64,000 bases of DNA, taken from positions 178,668 to 242,667 of the forward strand of contig NZ_SJSN01000010.1 of the NCBI RefSeq assembly GCF_004331675.1, given 5' to 3'. The stretch comes from Pedobacter frigidisoli (GTDB taxonomy: Bacteria; Bacteroidota; Bacteroidia; Sphingobacteriales; Sphingobacteriaceae). This document shows positions 34,501 to 42,673 of the stretch, piece after piece. The notes beneath the pieces were generated by a model. That model made no database searches. It was not told where the DNA came from and worked only from the letters and a program-made list of their open reading frames with translations. Position numbers and translations under genes: made by a program. The first letter of the stretch is position 1. Each line of letters opens with the position of its first letter.

Positions 34501-36626
34501 TTAATGCTGCGAACTCTACACTGAATTTTAATGGCAGCCTTAATCCAACCCAGGAATATTTCGGTACCTCTACAGTTAGTACCGTTGATAACCTGACCAT
34601 CAACAATACCCATCCGAGCGCAGTCGGTATCATCAATATCAATGCTGGTAGTAAGCTGGATATACTTAAATTGGTCTCAATCTCAAAGGGTATCCTCAAT
34701 ACTTCTCTTATAGGATCAGGGGCGTTGACGTTGAAGTCTACCGCTACAACTAACGCCAATATTGGGCCATTGGTTTCGGGAACCTCTAACGTAACGGGAA
34801 CTATAAATATCGAGTCCTATTTTACTGGAGGCGTGAACGGAACAGCAATACAGAATTTTAACCGCGGTACTCGGCTGGTATCCTCGCCAATAAACGATGC
34901 ATCACTTACCAATAAAACCTACAAGCAACTTCAGGGCACTATGATTATAACCGGGGCTTCGGGTGGAGGCTTTGATATTGGGAATTCTCAGCGTCCTTAC
35001 GCGACCACGATTACCAAGTTCAACGAGGTCCCAGTAACACAAAGTTTTCCTGCATTAACGAATATAAATAATTCTGCCCCTCCGGGAGATGGGTTTTTCC
35101 TGTTTTACCGTGGAGATAGGACTACCAATTATGCCCTTTCTGGCGGCTTTGGTACCGGCTCCAAGATCGATGCCGGATCACCAACTGGACAGATCTATGC
35201 AACTCCAGAGAACGTAACTGCAACCTATGTGGGGCCAATCAATGCATTTGATATTTCCAGAACGCTAAGCTATACCGCTAATGGAGCCGATGCATATAAC
35301 GGATATAACGTGGTGGGAAATCCTTATCCATCAACAATTTCCTTTCAACAACTTTATGCGGACAATACCGCTAGGATCGATGACTTTGCGATCATTATCA
35401 AGCCTGGTGGGATACAGGCTACCACTTCGGCTGGCGTTTACACCAATTGGGGAACAATCGCAGATCAGGGGCGAATCCAGACCGGCCAGGGTTTTTACGT
35501 AAGGGCAAAGTCCACTGCAAATGGTACGGGCCTGGTCTTTAAGGAGACCCAGAAACTCTCGACGATCAGCTCACCTCCCAAGTTCCTGGCACTACCACAA
35601 TCTGGACTTTCACAGACAAGACTGATGGGGGCACCTACAGATGTTGATCTGACCAGTAAGGAGGTAAGGCCGGTAATGAGGTTGGAACTTTCAAATGAGC
35701 TGGACAAGGATGAGATCGCCCTGGTATTCGAAAATGGGAATAGTACAAAATATGCTGGCCCTGATGCACTTCATGGCACCAATCCCATCATAGAACTGGC
35801 TAGCGTGAGTGAGGATAATCAAAATCTGGCGATAAACTTTTTGCCCGAGGTAAAGGATATTAAGACTGTCAGGCTTTTTTTGAACAATAGTGAAACTGGA
35901 AAGGTAACCTTGAGGTTTACGGATTTGAGTCCGGTTTATGCCTATAAGGTATTCCTGCAAGACAATTTCCTTGGTACCAAGACCGACGTAATGGCCAACA
36001 AGGAGATCACGCTTGATATAGATAAGCTTAAGCCCCAAACATATGGTGCAGACCGCCTTGTGCTCATTTTTGAGCCTGAGACGCAGCCCTATAAGTTAAT
36101 CGCTATATCAGCAACGAAGCTAACAGGTGCTGCAACAGTAAAGTGGACAGTTCAAAATGAGAAATCGAGTACTTCCTATGTGCTTGAAAAATCCACTGAT
36201 AACCTGAGCTTTACCGAACTTGGAACGATTGCTGGAAGCTTTGCCGGATCAAGCCTTGGATCATACAGTAAAAGCGATGGAAAATTGAATGACTTGAATT
36301 ATTATCGGGTGAAGCAGATTGAGTCCAGCGGCAGGATCACTTATAGTGATGTTGTCTCCGTGGCCCTTAGTGACAATGAGTTGTCTGGAGATTCCTTTAA
36401 GGTATATCCAACGGTAGTAGAGAACGAAATTAATATCTTGTTAAATAAGGGAGCCTCACAAGAAAAGATAAATGTTGCTATTTATGACCTCCTTGGAAAA
36501 AGGGTATATACTGGTAGCGGGATAAAACATGTTGTAGGTCAACTTCCTACCGGAATATATATAATTACAGTTAGTGATGCCTCAAATGGGCTACAGATCG
36601 GGAAATCAAAATTTATTAAAAGATAG
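31518..36626 (+). CDS. Giant T9SS-exported surface protein with LamG and DUF2341 domains
   Basis: A 1702-residue protein; I chose the ATG at 31518 over a TTG six codons earlier because the signal peptide (ending ASAQS, about 28) then starts normally. After a beta-sandwich region (30-230) come a fibronectin III domain (about 240-312), a LamG/concanavalin-like domain (328-535), a DUF2341 domain (548-655) and a second LamG domain (664-888). A region homologous to the C-terminal part of the preceding protein (about 1069-1702) ends in a T9SS sorting domain with VYPTVVEN, VAIYDLLGK and TGIYIITV. LamG and FnIII suggest carbohydrate or matrix binding. The gene lies 252 bp after its paralog and 10 bp before the small sorted protein. 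Confidence 0.87.
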   Translation: MNKTAVSYRIRLFLSIVFLFSAIAASAQSINNYSFSQSSSTYIALTGATNATGLVGSLDDGLYQNIPIGFDFWYMGNRFTSISAGTNGFLSFDLINTGDNYHVTNNLATSLQRNVLAPLWDDLALNTTTAVSYFLTGAVGSRTFTIQYTNVKWRFDAAVNMAFQVRLYEANGEIEYNYSPPNATAASAASASIGISAANGIFQSLNATTNTAAASSAAETTTLSVKPAVNQRYSFIPVSPNLPTSAVYSAISTTSMTLNWTDVANDNGYVIYRSTDGTNYNIELTTAANANSYTATNLNPNTTYYWRIYTLRESLSNGFLQFPAQSTSFLFAYPFTGNANDVGGSNNNGTVQGTNGGAASLTNDRYGSVNSAYQFDGIDDNITTTTAMAGPQVFSISIWFRTSVAGGKLIGFGGNQSGSSGSYDRHIYMDNAGKVYFGVYPGQTKTLNSSASLNDNVWHNAIATLSSSGMKLYIDGVLQGTDATVTSAQVYTGYWRIGYDNTNGWPSTPTNWYFTGALDDIQVTNYELSNAEIASLSSTAYRNYGYTLPVTLNTTSIVSGTQTNFPYLISITDDNLKQVGSCDLTVSNPVFGKVTSPVGNDIAFTDEFGAALSFDVEQYVPATGSLLAWVKLPYVSSTINKKINILIGNPSATANNSSTTWSTDYKAVFHFKESAYSGTTTDATSTALVGTTVGMTSANLVTTGKVGNAYTYNGSTQQINVAANAVYAITGPAYTISAWINVGSTAPDQKVVTNQEIESAADVVPNDPRKGGYKIGLYNLIPESENRVAGGITYSNRQTYPNVAGNATTLAIGSWYYVQSVFYGNIVVTYVNGVERQRRVNSIAASTGRNLFIGVGEGGNKYWFNGLIDEVRVSDVAKSTSWLLTEYQNQNSPGSLTKGTVAANLSVASTYPGLIYSFTGVTSSFPGTSWTNTITNVTGAPTGNFATVIIPAGKSPILSAAQSVYAISIASGSTLALSGNTLNVACNVYNNGQILNAANSTLNFNGSLNPTQEYFGTSTVSTVDNLTINNTHPSAVGIININAGSKLDILKLVSISKGILNTSLIGSGALTLKSTATTNANIGPLVSGTSNVTGTINIESYFTGGVNGTAIQNFNRGTRLVSSPINDASLTNKTYKQLQGTMIITGASGGGFDIGNSQRPYATTITKFNEVPVTQSFPALTNINNSAPPGDGFFLFYRGDRTTNYALSGGFGTGSKIDAGSPTGQIYATPENVTATYVGPINAFDISRTLSYTANGADAYNGYNVVGNPYPSTISFQQLYADNTARIDDFAIIIKPGGIQATTSAGVYTNWGTIADQGRIQTGQGFYVRAKSTANGTGLVFKETQKLSTISSPPKFLALPQSGLSQTRLMGAPTDVDLTSKEVRPVMRLELSNELDKDEIALVFENGNSTKYAGPDALHGTNPIIELASVSEDNQNLAINFLPEVKDIKTVRLFLNNSETGKVTLRFTDLSPVYAYKVFLQDNFLGTKTDVMANKEITLDIDKLKPQTYGADRLVLIFEPETQPYKLIAISATKLTGAATVKWTVQNEKSSTSYVLEKSTDNLSFTELGTIAGSFAGSSLGSYSKSDGKLNDLNYYRVKQIESSGRITYSDVVSVALSDNELSGDSFKVYPTVVENEINILLNKGASQEKINVAIYDLLGKRVYTGSGIKHVVGQLPTGIYIITVSDASNGLQIGKSKFIKR

Positions 36627-36636
36627 ATGCAGTAAG

Positions 36637-36867
36637 ATGATGAAGAGACTACAGATTTTAATAGTGATGTTCTGCTTGATGCTACTCGTGATGGTATCAA
36701 ACAATGTAATGGCACAGGCATGTGATCCCGATCTAGATCCATTCTGTACGATAGATCCGGATGACTATCCACTGGATGATAATATTTACTACCTAATGGG
36801 GATATTGGGATTGGCCGCTTTTTTTAAGATCAGATCCTCGCATAACAAATCAAGCCAAGCTGGTTGA
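36637..36867 (+). CDS. Small PID-CTERM-like exosortase substrate candidate
   Basis: A 76-residue protein; the start is ATG 36637, and an upstream in-frame ATG lies inside the cargo gene. The signal peptide (residues 1-27, ending VMAQ) is followed by a short acidic linker (DPDLDPFCTIDPDD). A Y-P-L-D motif then precedes a hydrophobic helix (NIYYLMGILGLAAFFKI) and a basic tail (RSSHNK). Signal peptide, proline-containing short motif, membrane helix and basic tail are the tripartite design of exosortase sorting signals. The P-[IL]-D form is that of Bacteroidetes PID-CTERM proteins. Directly beyond, on the other strand, lies an exosortase-containing gene. It is probably co-transcribed with the T9SS cargo gene. 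Confidence 0.6.
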   Translation: MMKRLQILIVMFCLMLLVMVSNNVMAQACDPDLDPFCTIDPDDYPLDDNIYYLMGILGLAAFFKIRSSHNKSSQAG

Positions 36868-36880
36868 TCCAGATTGGCTT
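36852..36880. terminator. Hairpin between convergent genes
   Basis: AAGCCAAGCTGG (36852-36863) pairs with CCAGATTGGCTT (36869-36880) with one mismatch around a TTGAT loop. The stem overlaps the stop codon of the small sorted protein and lies 18 bp from the stop of the acetyltransferase on the other strand. It has no T-run on either side, so it is a weak candidate for a bidirectional terminator. Confidence 0.4.
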
Positions 36881-36898
36881 GATAAGATGATCTGGATT

Positions 36899-37450
36899 TT
36901 ACGCCAGCTCTCTATCCGATATCCTTATGGCTGGACTTCCCTTATAAATTGAGTAAGACTCCATGCTGTGGGAAATGGTGCTCCCTAGGGTAAGTATCGC
37001 ATGTGACCCTGCGATAACTCCAGGTCCAACTGTCGCTCTTGCACCAATCCACACCCCATCCTCAAGGACTATTGGACGGGTAATCAGATCAAAGGTTGAT
37101 TTTTTGTAATTGTGGTTTCCCGTAATCAGCATTGCTTGCTGGGATACACAGCAATTGGCCCCCATCCTCACCCAATCCAGGTTATCAATGATACATTCTG
37201 CTAGCCAGCAATGATCCCCAACCTCAAGTTTCCAGGGATACTTTATAGCTATGCCAGGCTTGATCCTCACCTCCCTGCCAACCTTTGCCCCAAAAATCCT
37301 TAGTACGGCTACCAGTACACTGCCAAAGGGTATTAACCTGCTCCTAAAAAGGAAGATGTCGGTATAGTACCAGAGGAACTGCTTTAGGCCAGATGCACCT
37401 ATCTGAAAGTTTCCAGTCTCAAAGTTCTTACGTAATTGTGTCTTATTCAA
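36899..37450 (-). CDS. WcaF-like acetyltransferase (hexapeptide repeat)
   Basis: A 183-residue left-handed beta-helix acetyltransferase. Imperfect hexapeptide repeats run from about residue 58 to the end (VGREVRIKPGIAIKYPW, LEDGVWIGARATVGPGVIAG). The first 50 residues with FLWYYTDIFLFRSRLIPFGS match the colanic-acid WcaF type. It should transfer an acetyl group to a sugar of the surface glycan. The start is TTG, with no usable ATG nearby. It is the last gene of the long - strand locus, 7 bp after the glycosyltransferase-exosortase fusion. Confidence 0.8.
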   Translation of the reverse strand: MNKTQLRKNFETGNFQIGASGLKQFLWYYTDIFLFRSRLIPFGSVLVAVLRIFGAKVGREVRIKPGIAIKYPWKLEVGDHCWLAECIIDNLDWVRMGANCCVSQQAMLITGNHNYKKSTFDLITRPIVLEDGVWIGARATVGPGVIAGSHAILTLGSTISHSMESYSIYKGSPAIRISDRELA

Positions 37451-37457
37451 CTCCTGC

Positions 37458-38909
37458 TTACTTTAAGTTATACGTTGTTAGGTCTTTTTTAATATCTCTT
37501 TTGATCCAAAAATACAGTAAGGCGAAAACACATATATAAACAATTATGTTAAATGCCTCATGATGGTACTTGAAGTTGTTTCGCTGGGACTTAAACTCGC
37601 TCAATATAATTCCGATGATGGTTATTCTAGATACGTTAAGCAGGTAGATGACTGCGATGCCCAAAAAAATCATCTTTAGTTTCGACGTCATCCTTTGTGG
37701 AAATGCAATGACAAAGGCGATCAGAAAACTCATCACTCCGAGTCCCAGACAAGAGTAGTTGATACGCATGTGAGGTCCATTTATTACCAATATATCCATT
37801 TCATTATGTATCGCGTAGAATCCTGAAAGTTTTATCAGCCAGACGGAAGGGATTATTATAGCAGACCTTAACCATTGTACATAGTTGAGGTTCTCACTTA
37901 GGTATGAGCTATAATAATGTCCAGATGGGGAGAGAACGCTGTTCATGAAGAGATTCCCCTGGCTAAATATTACATATAGGGCAAAAAGAATGATAACAAA
38001 TCTTAATGCACGTTTGTCCGCTGTTTTTTTTTGGTTGACCACTTCTGTCATGTCTGATTTTTGTTGCTTCCTTAGGCTGCCTATCTTTTTATCTACGAGC
38101 AACCTGAACCATAATCCCTGAAGGTAATGAAAGTGTCTTCCTTTCTTTCCATCAAATATACCAAGTTTGAAAGTCATTCGGTAGCCAAAGTAAAGATAGG
38201 GACGCAGTCCCAGTGGAAGTCGCCGCCAAAGGCTTTTCAACCATGCCTTTTTTTCGTCGGGACTGCCCCATAGGTTTGGCCTGATAGATTGCATCCTTAG
38301 TTTTTGTTCGCGCTCTATTTCCTCCTGGGCAATGAGATCACTGTATCTTCTGTGCTTGGAATACCAGAATTCGATATCATTCTCCTTTAGGTTTTCCTCA
38401 AGTATATGTCCGTTTTTCCAGATCGTGGTCTTGCCTGATACGATAAACCGATGATCCATATTCTCATTCAGATCGGAATAGCCTATTCCTGTCCTAAACA
38501 TTTTTAATAGGTAGATGGGGTAGTACCCTCCGTATCGTATCCAATGACCCTGAAAATAGTTCTTCCTGTTGAAATAAATACCATTTACATCCGAATATGC
38601 TAGATCATCAAATTCTTCAAGCATCCTATAGAGCGATGGAGTGACGATTTGGTCCGCATCCAGGCCAATAGTCCAAGGCGTTTGGATAGCAAAGTTCTTT
38701 ATTGCAAAGTCCCATTGTTTGGGATGATTGACGAAAGGGTTGGTCCTTACCTGTGCACCAAAATCGGCCGCCACCTTAAGGGTATCATCGCTACTTCCAC
38801 TATCCAGGATAAAAATTTGTGCATCAAGTCCCTTTATCGATTCCAGAAGCCTGGGCAAGTGTATCTCCTCATTGTAGGTAAGAATGATAAAGCTAAAAGT
38901 CTTATTCAT
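37458..38909 (-). CDS. Glycosyltransferase-exosortase fusion (XrtY-type)
   Basis: A 483-residue two-domain protein. Residues 1-275 are a GT2/WaaE-like glycosyltransferase: FIILTYNEE (7-15) and the nucleotide-sugar DxD, LDADQ (83-87). A basic linker (276-300) leads to six to seven membrane helices (302-470) with the exosortase triad: Cys387 in NYSCLGLG, Arg428 in LNVSRIT and His449/His450 in YHHEAFN. Exosortases cleave C-terminal sorting signals in the membrane. A sequence of glycosyltransferase and Wzy-like genes next to it resembles the exosortase Y loci of Sphingobacteriaceae. The joining of both activities in one chain suggests that sorting and glycan attachment are linked. The stop is 7 bp before the acetyltransferase; the start overlaps the upstream gene. 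Confidence 0.8.
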   Translation of the reverse strand: MNKTFSFIILTYNEEIHLPRLLESIKGLDAQIFILDSGSSDDTLKVAADFGAQVRTNPFVNHPKQWDFAIKNFAIQTPWTIGLDADQIVTPSLYRMLEEFDDLAYSDVNGIYFNRKNYFQGHWIRYGGYYPIYLLKMFRTGIGYSDLNENMDHRFIVSGKTTIWKNGHILEENLKENDIEFWYSKHRRYSDLIAQEEIEREQKLRMQSIRPNLWGSPDEKKAWLKSLWRRLPLGLRPYLYFGYRMTFKLGIFDGKKGRHFHYLQGLWFRLLVDKKIGSLRKQQKSDMTEVVNQKKTADKRALRFVIILFALYVIFSQGNLFMNSVLSPSGHYYSSYLSENLNYVQWLRSAIIIPSVWLIKLSGFYAIHNEMDILVINGPHMRINYSCLGLGVMSFLIAFVIAFPQRMTSKLKMIFLGIAVIYLLNVSRITIIGIILSEFKSQRNNFKYHHEAFNIIVYICVFALLYFWIKRDIKKDLTTYNLK

Positions 38910-40074
38910 TGCTGGCTTTATCTTTCAGTGAGTGATATAACCGAATATATCGGTCTGCAAGGGCCTCATCACTAAAATCGTTGCTGATGATCTCAGGGGC
39001 ATCGGATCTAATTCTTTTTCTCTTGATCTTATCCTTCCATGCATCCATTAGCTTAAGACTGATATCGCCCGCACTTAGCGAGCTTACCCAGCCCAAATCT
39101 TTTTCCTCGACATAATCTGCCAATCCAACCTGATCAGATATCAGGACTGCTGTTCCTACGCTCAGGCTTTCAATGATAACATTTGCGAAGTTCTCATTTT
39201 GGGAGGTCAGGACCAGTAGATCATGAGTGGCCATCAAATCAAACTTATCCCTATCAGTAACCTGTCCAACCCATTGAATGTGCTCGCTAATATCCATTTT
39301 CACAGCGCTGAGCTTTAGGCTATTTACATAACTTTTTTTACCTGAGCCGGCAATAGTTAGTTGCCAGGGGATACCTGTTATTTTCAGGGAACTAAATAGG
39401 GATTCTAGACCCTTTTTTTTCTCAATTCGGGACAAGAATATCATTTTGAAAGTTGGATCTCTTTCCGAATGTTTTAGCTCCTGATTATTCAAGGGATAAT
39501 TAACGAGATTGGGAATTACGGTGATGCTTTTTGGTTGAACAATATTTAATATATTCCTTTTCTCCTGTTCGCTGGTTGCATGGACATGGCAATATCTTAA
39601 CAGGGATTTACCGATAATGGTATGTAGAATTCGTTTCGCAAGTGAATTCCGGTTATGCTGGGTATAACTTGTCAGCATCCCCCTGGGGGATAAAATTATT
39701 TTCACCCCATGCCATCTAGCAATGAGGCATGATAGGATGGAAACTAAATTCCACCAGGCATGAATATGGACTATAACATCATCGGCATTTGCATCATGAA
39801 TAACTTTTGTTAATTTCCACAGCAGGCCAGGAGAGAAGTGGCTATGATCCTTGGTCCATCTTTTTAAATAGCTTACCGGTACTCCTTCAATCAATATTTG
39901 CTTTCCAGGTTCTACATCCAGTTCGGTCTGACCATTAGCGGTGGTAGTCAAGACCTCCAGCTTTAAGACATCAGAGCTGACCAACGCCTCGCACAACTTT
40001 CCCACAGATTGAATCGGCCCACCATAAATATAGGCAGGTTTGTAGGATGCTGTAATATGGATAATCTTCATCAT
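38902..40074 (-). CDS. GT4-family glycosyltransferase (exosortase-associated type)
   Basis: A 390-residue protein. The ATG at 40074 gives a TGATG overlap with the upstream gene; a longer frame would run back into it. The N-terminal Rossmann domain starts MMKIIHITASYKPAYIYGG. The C-terminal GT-B domain has the EX7E-type motif ENFANVIIES (about 290-300) and a VLISDQVGLADYV stretch. It should transfer a sugar from a nucleotide donor in the cytoplasm. Lying between the exosortase fusion and a Wzy-like gene, it matches the position of the glycosyltransferase I recall as XrtY-associated; that label is from memory. Confidence 0.8.
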   Translation of the reverse strand: MMKIIHITASYKPAYIYGGPIQSVGKLCEALVSSDVLKLEVLTTTANGQTELDVEPGKQILIEGVPVSYLKRWTKDHSHFSPGLLWKLTKVIHDANADDVIVHIHAWWNLVSILSCLIARWHGVKIILSPRGMLTSYTQHNRNSLAKRILHTIIGKSLLRYCHVHATSEQEKRNILNIVQPKSITVIPNLVNYPLNNQELKHSERDPTFKMIFLSRIEKKKGLESLFSSLKITGIPWQLTIAGSGKKSYVNSLKLSAVKMDISEHIQWVGQVTDRDKFDLMATHDLLVLTSQNENFANVIIESLSVGTAVLISDQVGLADYVEEKDLGWVSSLSAGDISLKLMDAWKDKIKRKRIRSDAPEIISNDFSDEALADRYIRLYHSLKDKASNE

Positions 40075-41510
40075 CAGGCTGTCTTTACCGCGAATCTCGG
40101 CATCAATATCTTGAGCATGACCAAAAGCTTGCAAAGGGCCAACATGATGATATAACTGTAAAAGAAATTATTGATCATGAACTCGAAATTATTCCCTCTC
40201 CATAACTGCTGAAATAGACTATTGAATACAATTACGCATCCCAGTTCATAGCTTCCAAATAATTTTTCGGCAAGGTTACACATGCTTTGCATAATAAGCC
40301 CATAAACAAGCATAGTGATAAAAACACCTGGAATGCCCCAGCTCAGATAAGCATCAACGACTGGTCTGGTCTTGGCCGAAACGGAAGAAAAGCGACTCAC
40401 AACGCCTGCATCGTAAACCCTCTCCATGGAAACCTCTTCCATATTGGGCTTGTTCTTCCAAAAAATCCTAGGTATTAGTGCCTCAATGGAATTTTCGATA
40501 ATCTCAAGGCCATAATATTCATGGTGAGCAGGAACATAGGCTACGAATGTCGTGAACATTTCCATTTCACTTAATCGATTGGTTAAGAATGTCCAGTTCG
40601 TTTCCTCAATCTCCTCCTGATTTCCATTTCCCAATAAGGTCTCAAAAGCCTCAGTCCTCGCTTCGGCAGCTGAAATATTGTTATTGTCCCAGGATTCTCG
40701 AACAACCGAGTTATACGTGGGAAGAAAGTAAAGTAATATATAGGCTATAGGAATTGATATCCAAATAATTGTTTTCTTGTAATAGGGCAGAAATAGGCAG
40801 GCTAGAATAATCACATTGATAATAATAGGCTCTTTATAGCCGCTGAGACTAGCATTTAGAAAATTGCCGATAAATATGAAAGATCCAACGGCAAGGTAAT
40901 TAAGGTTTTTTTCTACCACACCCTTGACGAAAAGTAGTGCTCCGCAACTTACGGACACAGCAAGAATGGGTAGCGCAACCTGTACAAGACCTGGTAGGTA
41001 TTGGCAGATAAATCCAATGACATAACTAATCAGGCTTAGGCCTATTAAATAGTTGTGCCCTAGGTAAAATGTGTAGTTCCTAGGCTGAATGGTTTCTTTT
41101 TTGATCTTGAGGATCATTCCTGTTACAATGGCTGCATGTGCTAAAAGGCACATCCTCTGACACTGTGCAATTATATAGGTCTTTTCAGAGCCCTGGAATT
41201 TAAGGCCCTTATCAACTTCAGTCAGATATCGATAGCCTAAATGATCCAGGAAATAAAAGATGGAGGTCACGCACATGAAACCCGCAAAAATGAACTGTGT
41301 TAAAAATATGGGGCGCATTACCTGCTTGTATATAGGAAGGTCTAGCTTAAAGTAGACCGATGGAGAAAACCAGCTCCAATAAAAAATAAATAATGAACCA
41401 ATCCACGCAATAAAATAGGAAACAATTGGTAAACCACTAAATAGGTAAGCGAGTATAACTGGAATGTATAGTGGAACTATTGTCTTTGATCGCTCGTTTG
41501 CCTGTCTCAT
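40074..41510 (-). CDS. Wzy-like polysaccharide polymerase (exosortase-associated)
   Basis: A 478-residue polytopic membrane protein with about ten to twelve hydrophobic helices and a large soluble loop (about 290-380) containing the WKNKPNMEEVSMERVYDAGV stretch. This is typical of O-antigen polymerase/ligase-like proteins. It probably joins glycan repeat units at the periplasmic face, or ligates glycan to an acceptor. It shares ATGA-type overlaps with both neighbours. It is the only polymerase-like gene in the locus. Confidence 0.72.
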   Translation of the reverse strand: MRQANERSKTIVPLYIPVILAYLFSGLPIVSYFIAWIGSLFIFYWSWFSPSVYFKLDLPIYKQVMRPIFLTQFIFAGFMCVTSIFYFLDHLGYRYLTEVDKGLKFQGSEKTYIIAQCQRMCLLAHAAIVTGMILKIKKETIQPRNYTFYLGHNYLIGLSLISYVIGFICQYLPGLVQVALPILAVSVSCGALLFVKGVVEKNLNYLAVGSFIFIGNFLNASLSGYKEPIIINVIILACLFLPYYKKTIIWISIPIAYILLYFLPTYNSVVRESWDNNNISAAEARTEAFETLLGNGNQEEIEETNWTFLTNRLSEMEMFTTFVAYVPAHHEYYGLEIIENSIEALIPRIFWKNKPNMEEVSMERVYDAGVVSRFSSVSAKTRPVVDAYLSWGIPGVFITMLVYGLIMQSMCNLAEKLFGSYELGCVIVFNSLFQQLWRGNNFEFMINNFFYSYIIMLALCKLLVMLKILMPRFAVKTA

Positions 41511-42673
41511 ATCTTTTCAAGCTCGGAGATTATGCTTTTCACTTGATTTTCAAAGCTCCAAGGTCGTATTTTTTCATAAGAATTGCGGCCCATTTCAGTC
41601 AAAAGATATTTATCAGCATATAAAAGCTCTATTTTATTGATTAAATCCAATTCGTTTTCAGATTCAAATGTGTAGCCATTTCTGCCGTCTTCCACCAGAT
41701 CAATCCCACAGCCAACCCTATGAGACACCAAGATTGCTCTTCCAGCAGCCATAGCCTCATTTACCGCCAAGCCCCACGTTTCTGCCGGGCCTTTTGATGG
41801 TAGACAGAATAAATCACAGGCTTGATATACAACTGGCATTTGTGTTTGATTTTGGAAATCCAGAAAATGAACTTTTTTAGACTCGTTATTTTTGGCTAAA
41901 GATTTGAGACTTTCTTCTAGCACTCCATTGCCTACAAATAGTAAATGCAGATTGGACTGGTCGATCTTCAAGAACGCAGATAATAATAACAACGGATTTT
42001 TTTTGGATTCCAGTTTTCCTGCAAATAAGATCAAAATATCTTGGTCGCCTAAACCTAATGATACCCTAAGGTGTTCAGTTTCTTTTGATCGGTCTTCACT
42101 AAAGCGATTATTATCCACGGCATGTGGTGCATGTACCAATTGTGTGCTTTTTAAGCCATATGAACTGAAATAATCTTTATTTTGTTGCCCTACATAAAAT
42201 GCCTTATTGATCTTTCTGTAAACAATTGACAGGATAATTTTCCTAGCCATTTTTTTTAGGTAGGACTGCTCATCAATTAAGGTACTGTCTCCCCTAAACC
42301 AAATCGGAACTGTACCATTAAAATATTTCATAGTCTTCCAGTGACTTTCGTACGACCAACCATAAACCATAATAATATTTGGGTCAAAGGCCTCGATCCT
42401 ATCGATTATTTGTGGATTCACAACCCCTTTATAGTGGTGGCTTCCAGCTACTTTGGATGAATTTATTAGGAACTCATGATCATATCCATTTAATAAAGGA
42501 ATGTCCCATTCAATTTTTTGATTGAAACCTAGATCGATGACATTTGACTGGCCGAGGGTGTAAAAAACTTTCAGCGTAACATACTCATGGTCAGCGAGTA
42601 ATTTGAATACCGGCGAATAGTACTGAATGGGATGCGTAACTATAACAGCAATTCTCTTCAAATCCCTATACAT
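41507..42673 (-). CDS. GT4-family glycosyltransferase
   Basis: A 388-residue GT-B protein. The start (KRIAVIVTHPIQYYSPVFK) and the C-terminal domain with ILILFAGKLESKKNP, DLFCLPSKGPAETWGLAVNE and ATP-like AGRAILVSHRVG are typical GT4 features. The acidic EX7E motif (ETWGLAVNE) marks the donor site. Donor sugar and linkage are unknown. The stop overlaps the start of the Wzy-like gene by 4 bp (ATGA), and its own start overlaps the next upstream gene by 16 bp. Confidence 0.85.
   Translation of the reverse strand: MYRDLKRIAVIVTHPIQYYSPVFKLLADHEYVTLKVFYTLGQSNVIDLGFNQKIEWDIPLLNGYDHEFLINSSKVAGSHHYKGVVNPQIIDRIEAFDPNIIMVYGWSYESHWKTMKYFNGTVPIWFRGDSTLIDEQSYLKKMARKIILSIVYRKINKAFYVGQQNKDYFSSYGLKSTQLVHAPHAVDNNRFSEDRSKETEHLRVSLGLGDQDILILFAGKLESKKNPLLLLSAFLKIDQSNLHLLFVGNGVLEESLKSLAKNNESKKVHFLDFQNQTQMPVVYQACDLFCLPSKGPAETWGLAVNEAMAAGRAILVSHRVGCGIDLVEDGRNGYTFESENELDLINKIELLYADKYLLTEMGRNSYEKIRPWSFENQVKSIISELEKI

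Noticed and set aside
30000..36000. CRISPR or tandem DNA repeats in the giant cargo genes
   Set aside because: Repeats are at protein level and diverged; no regular short repeats with spacers.
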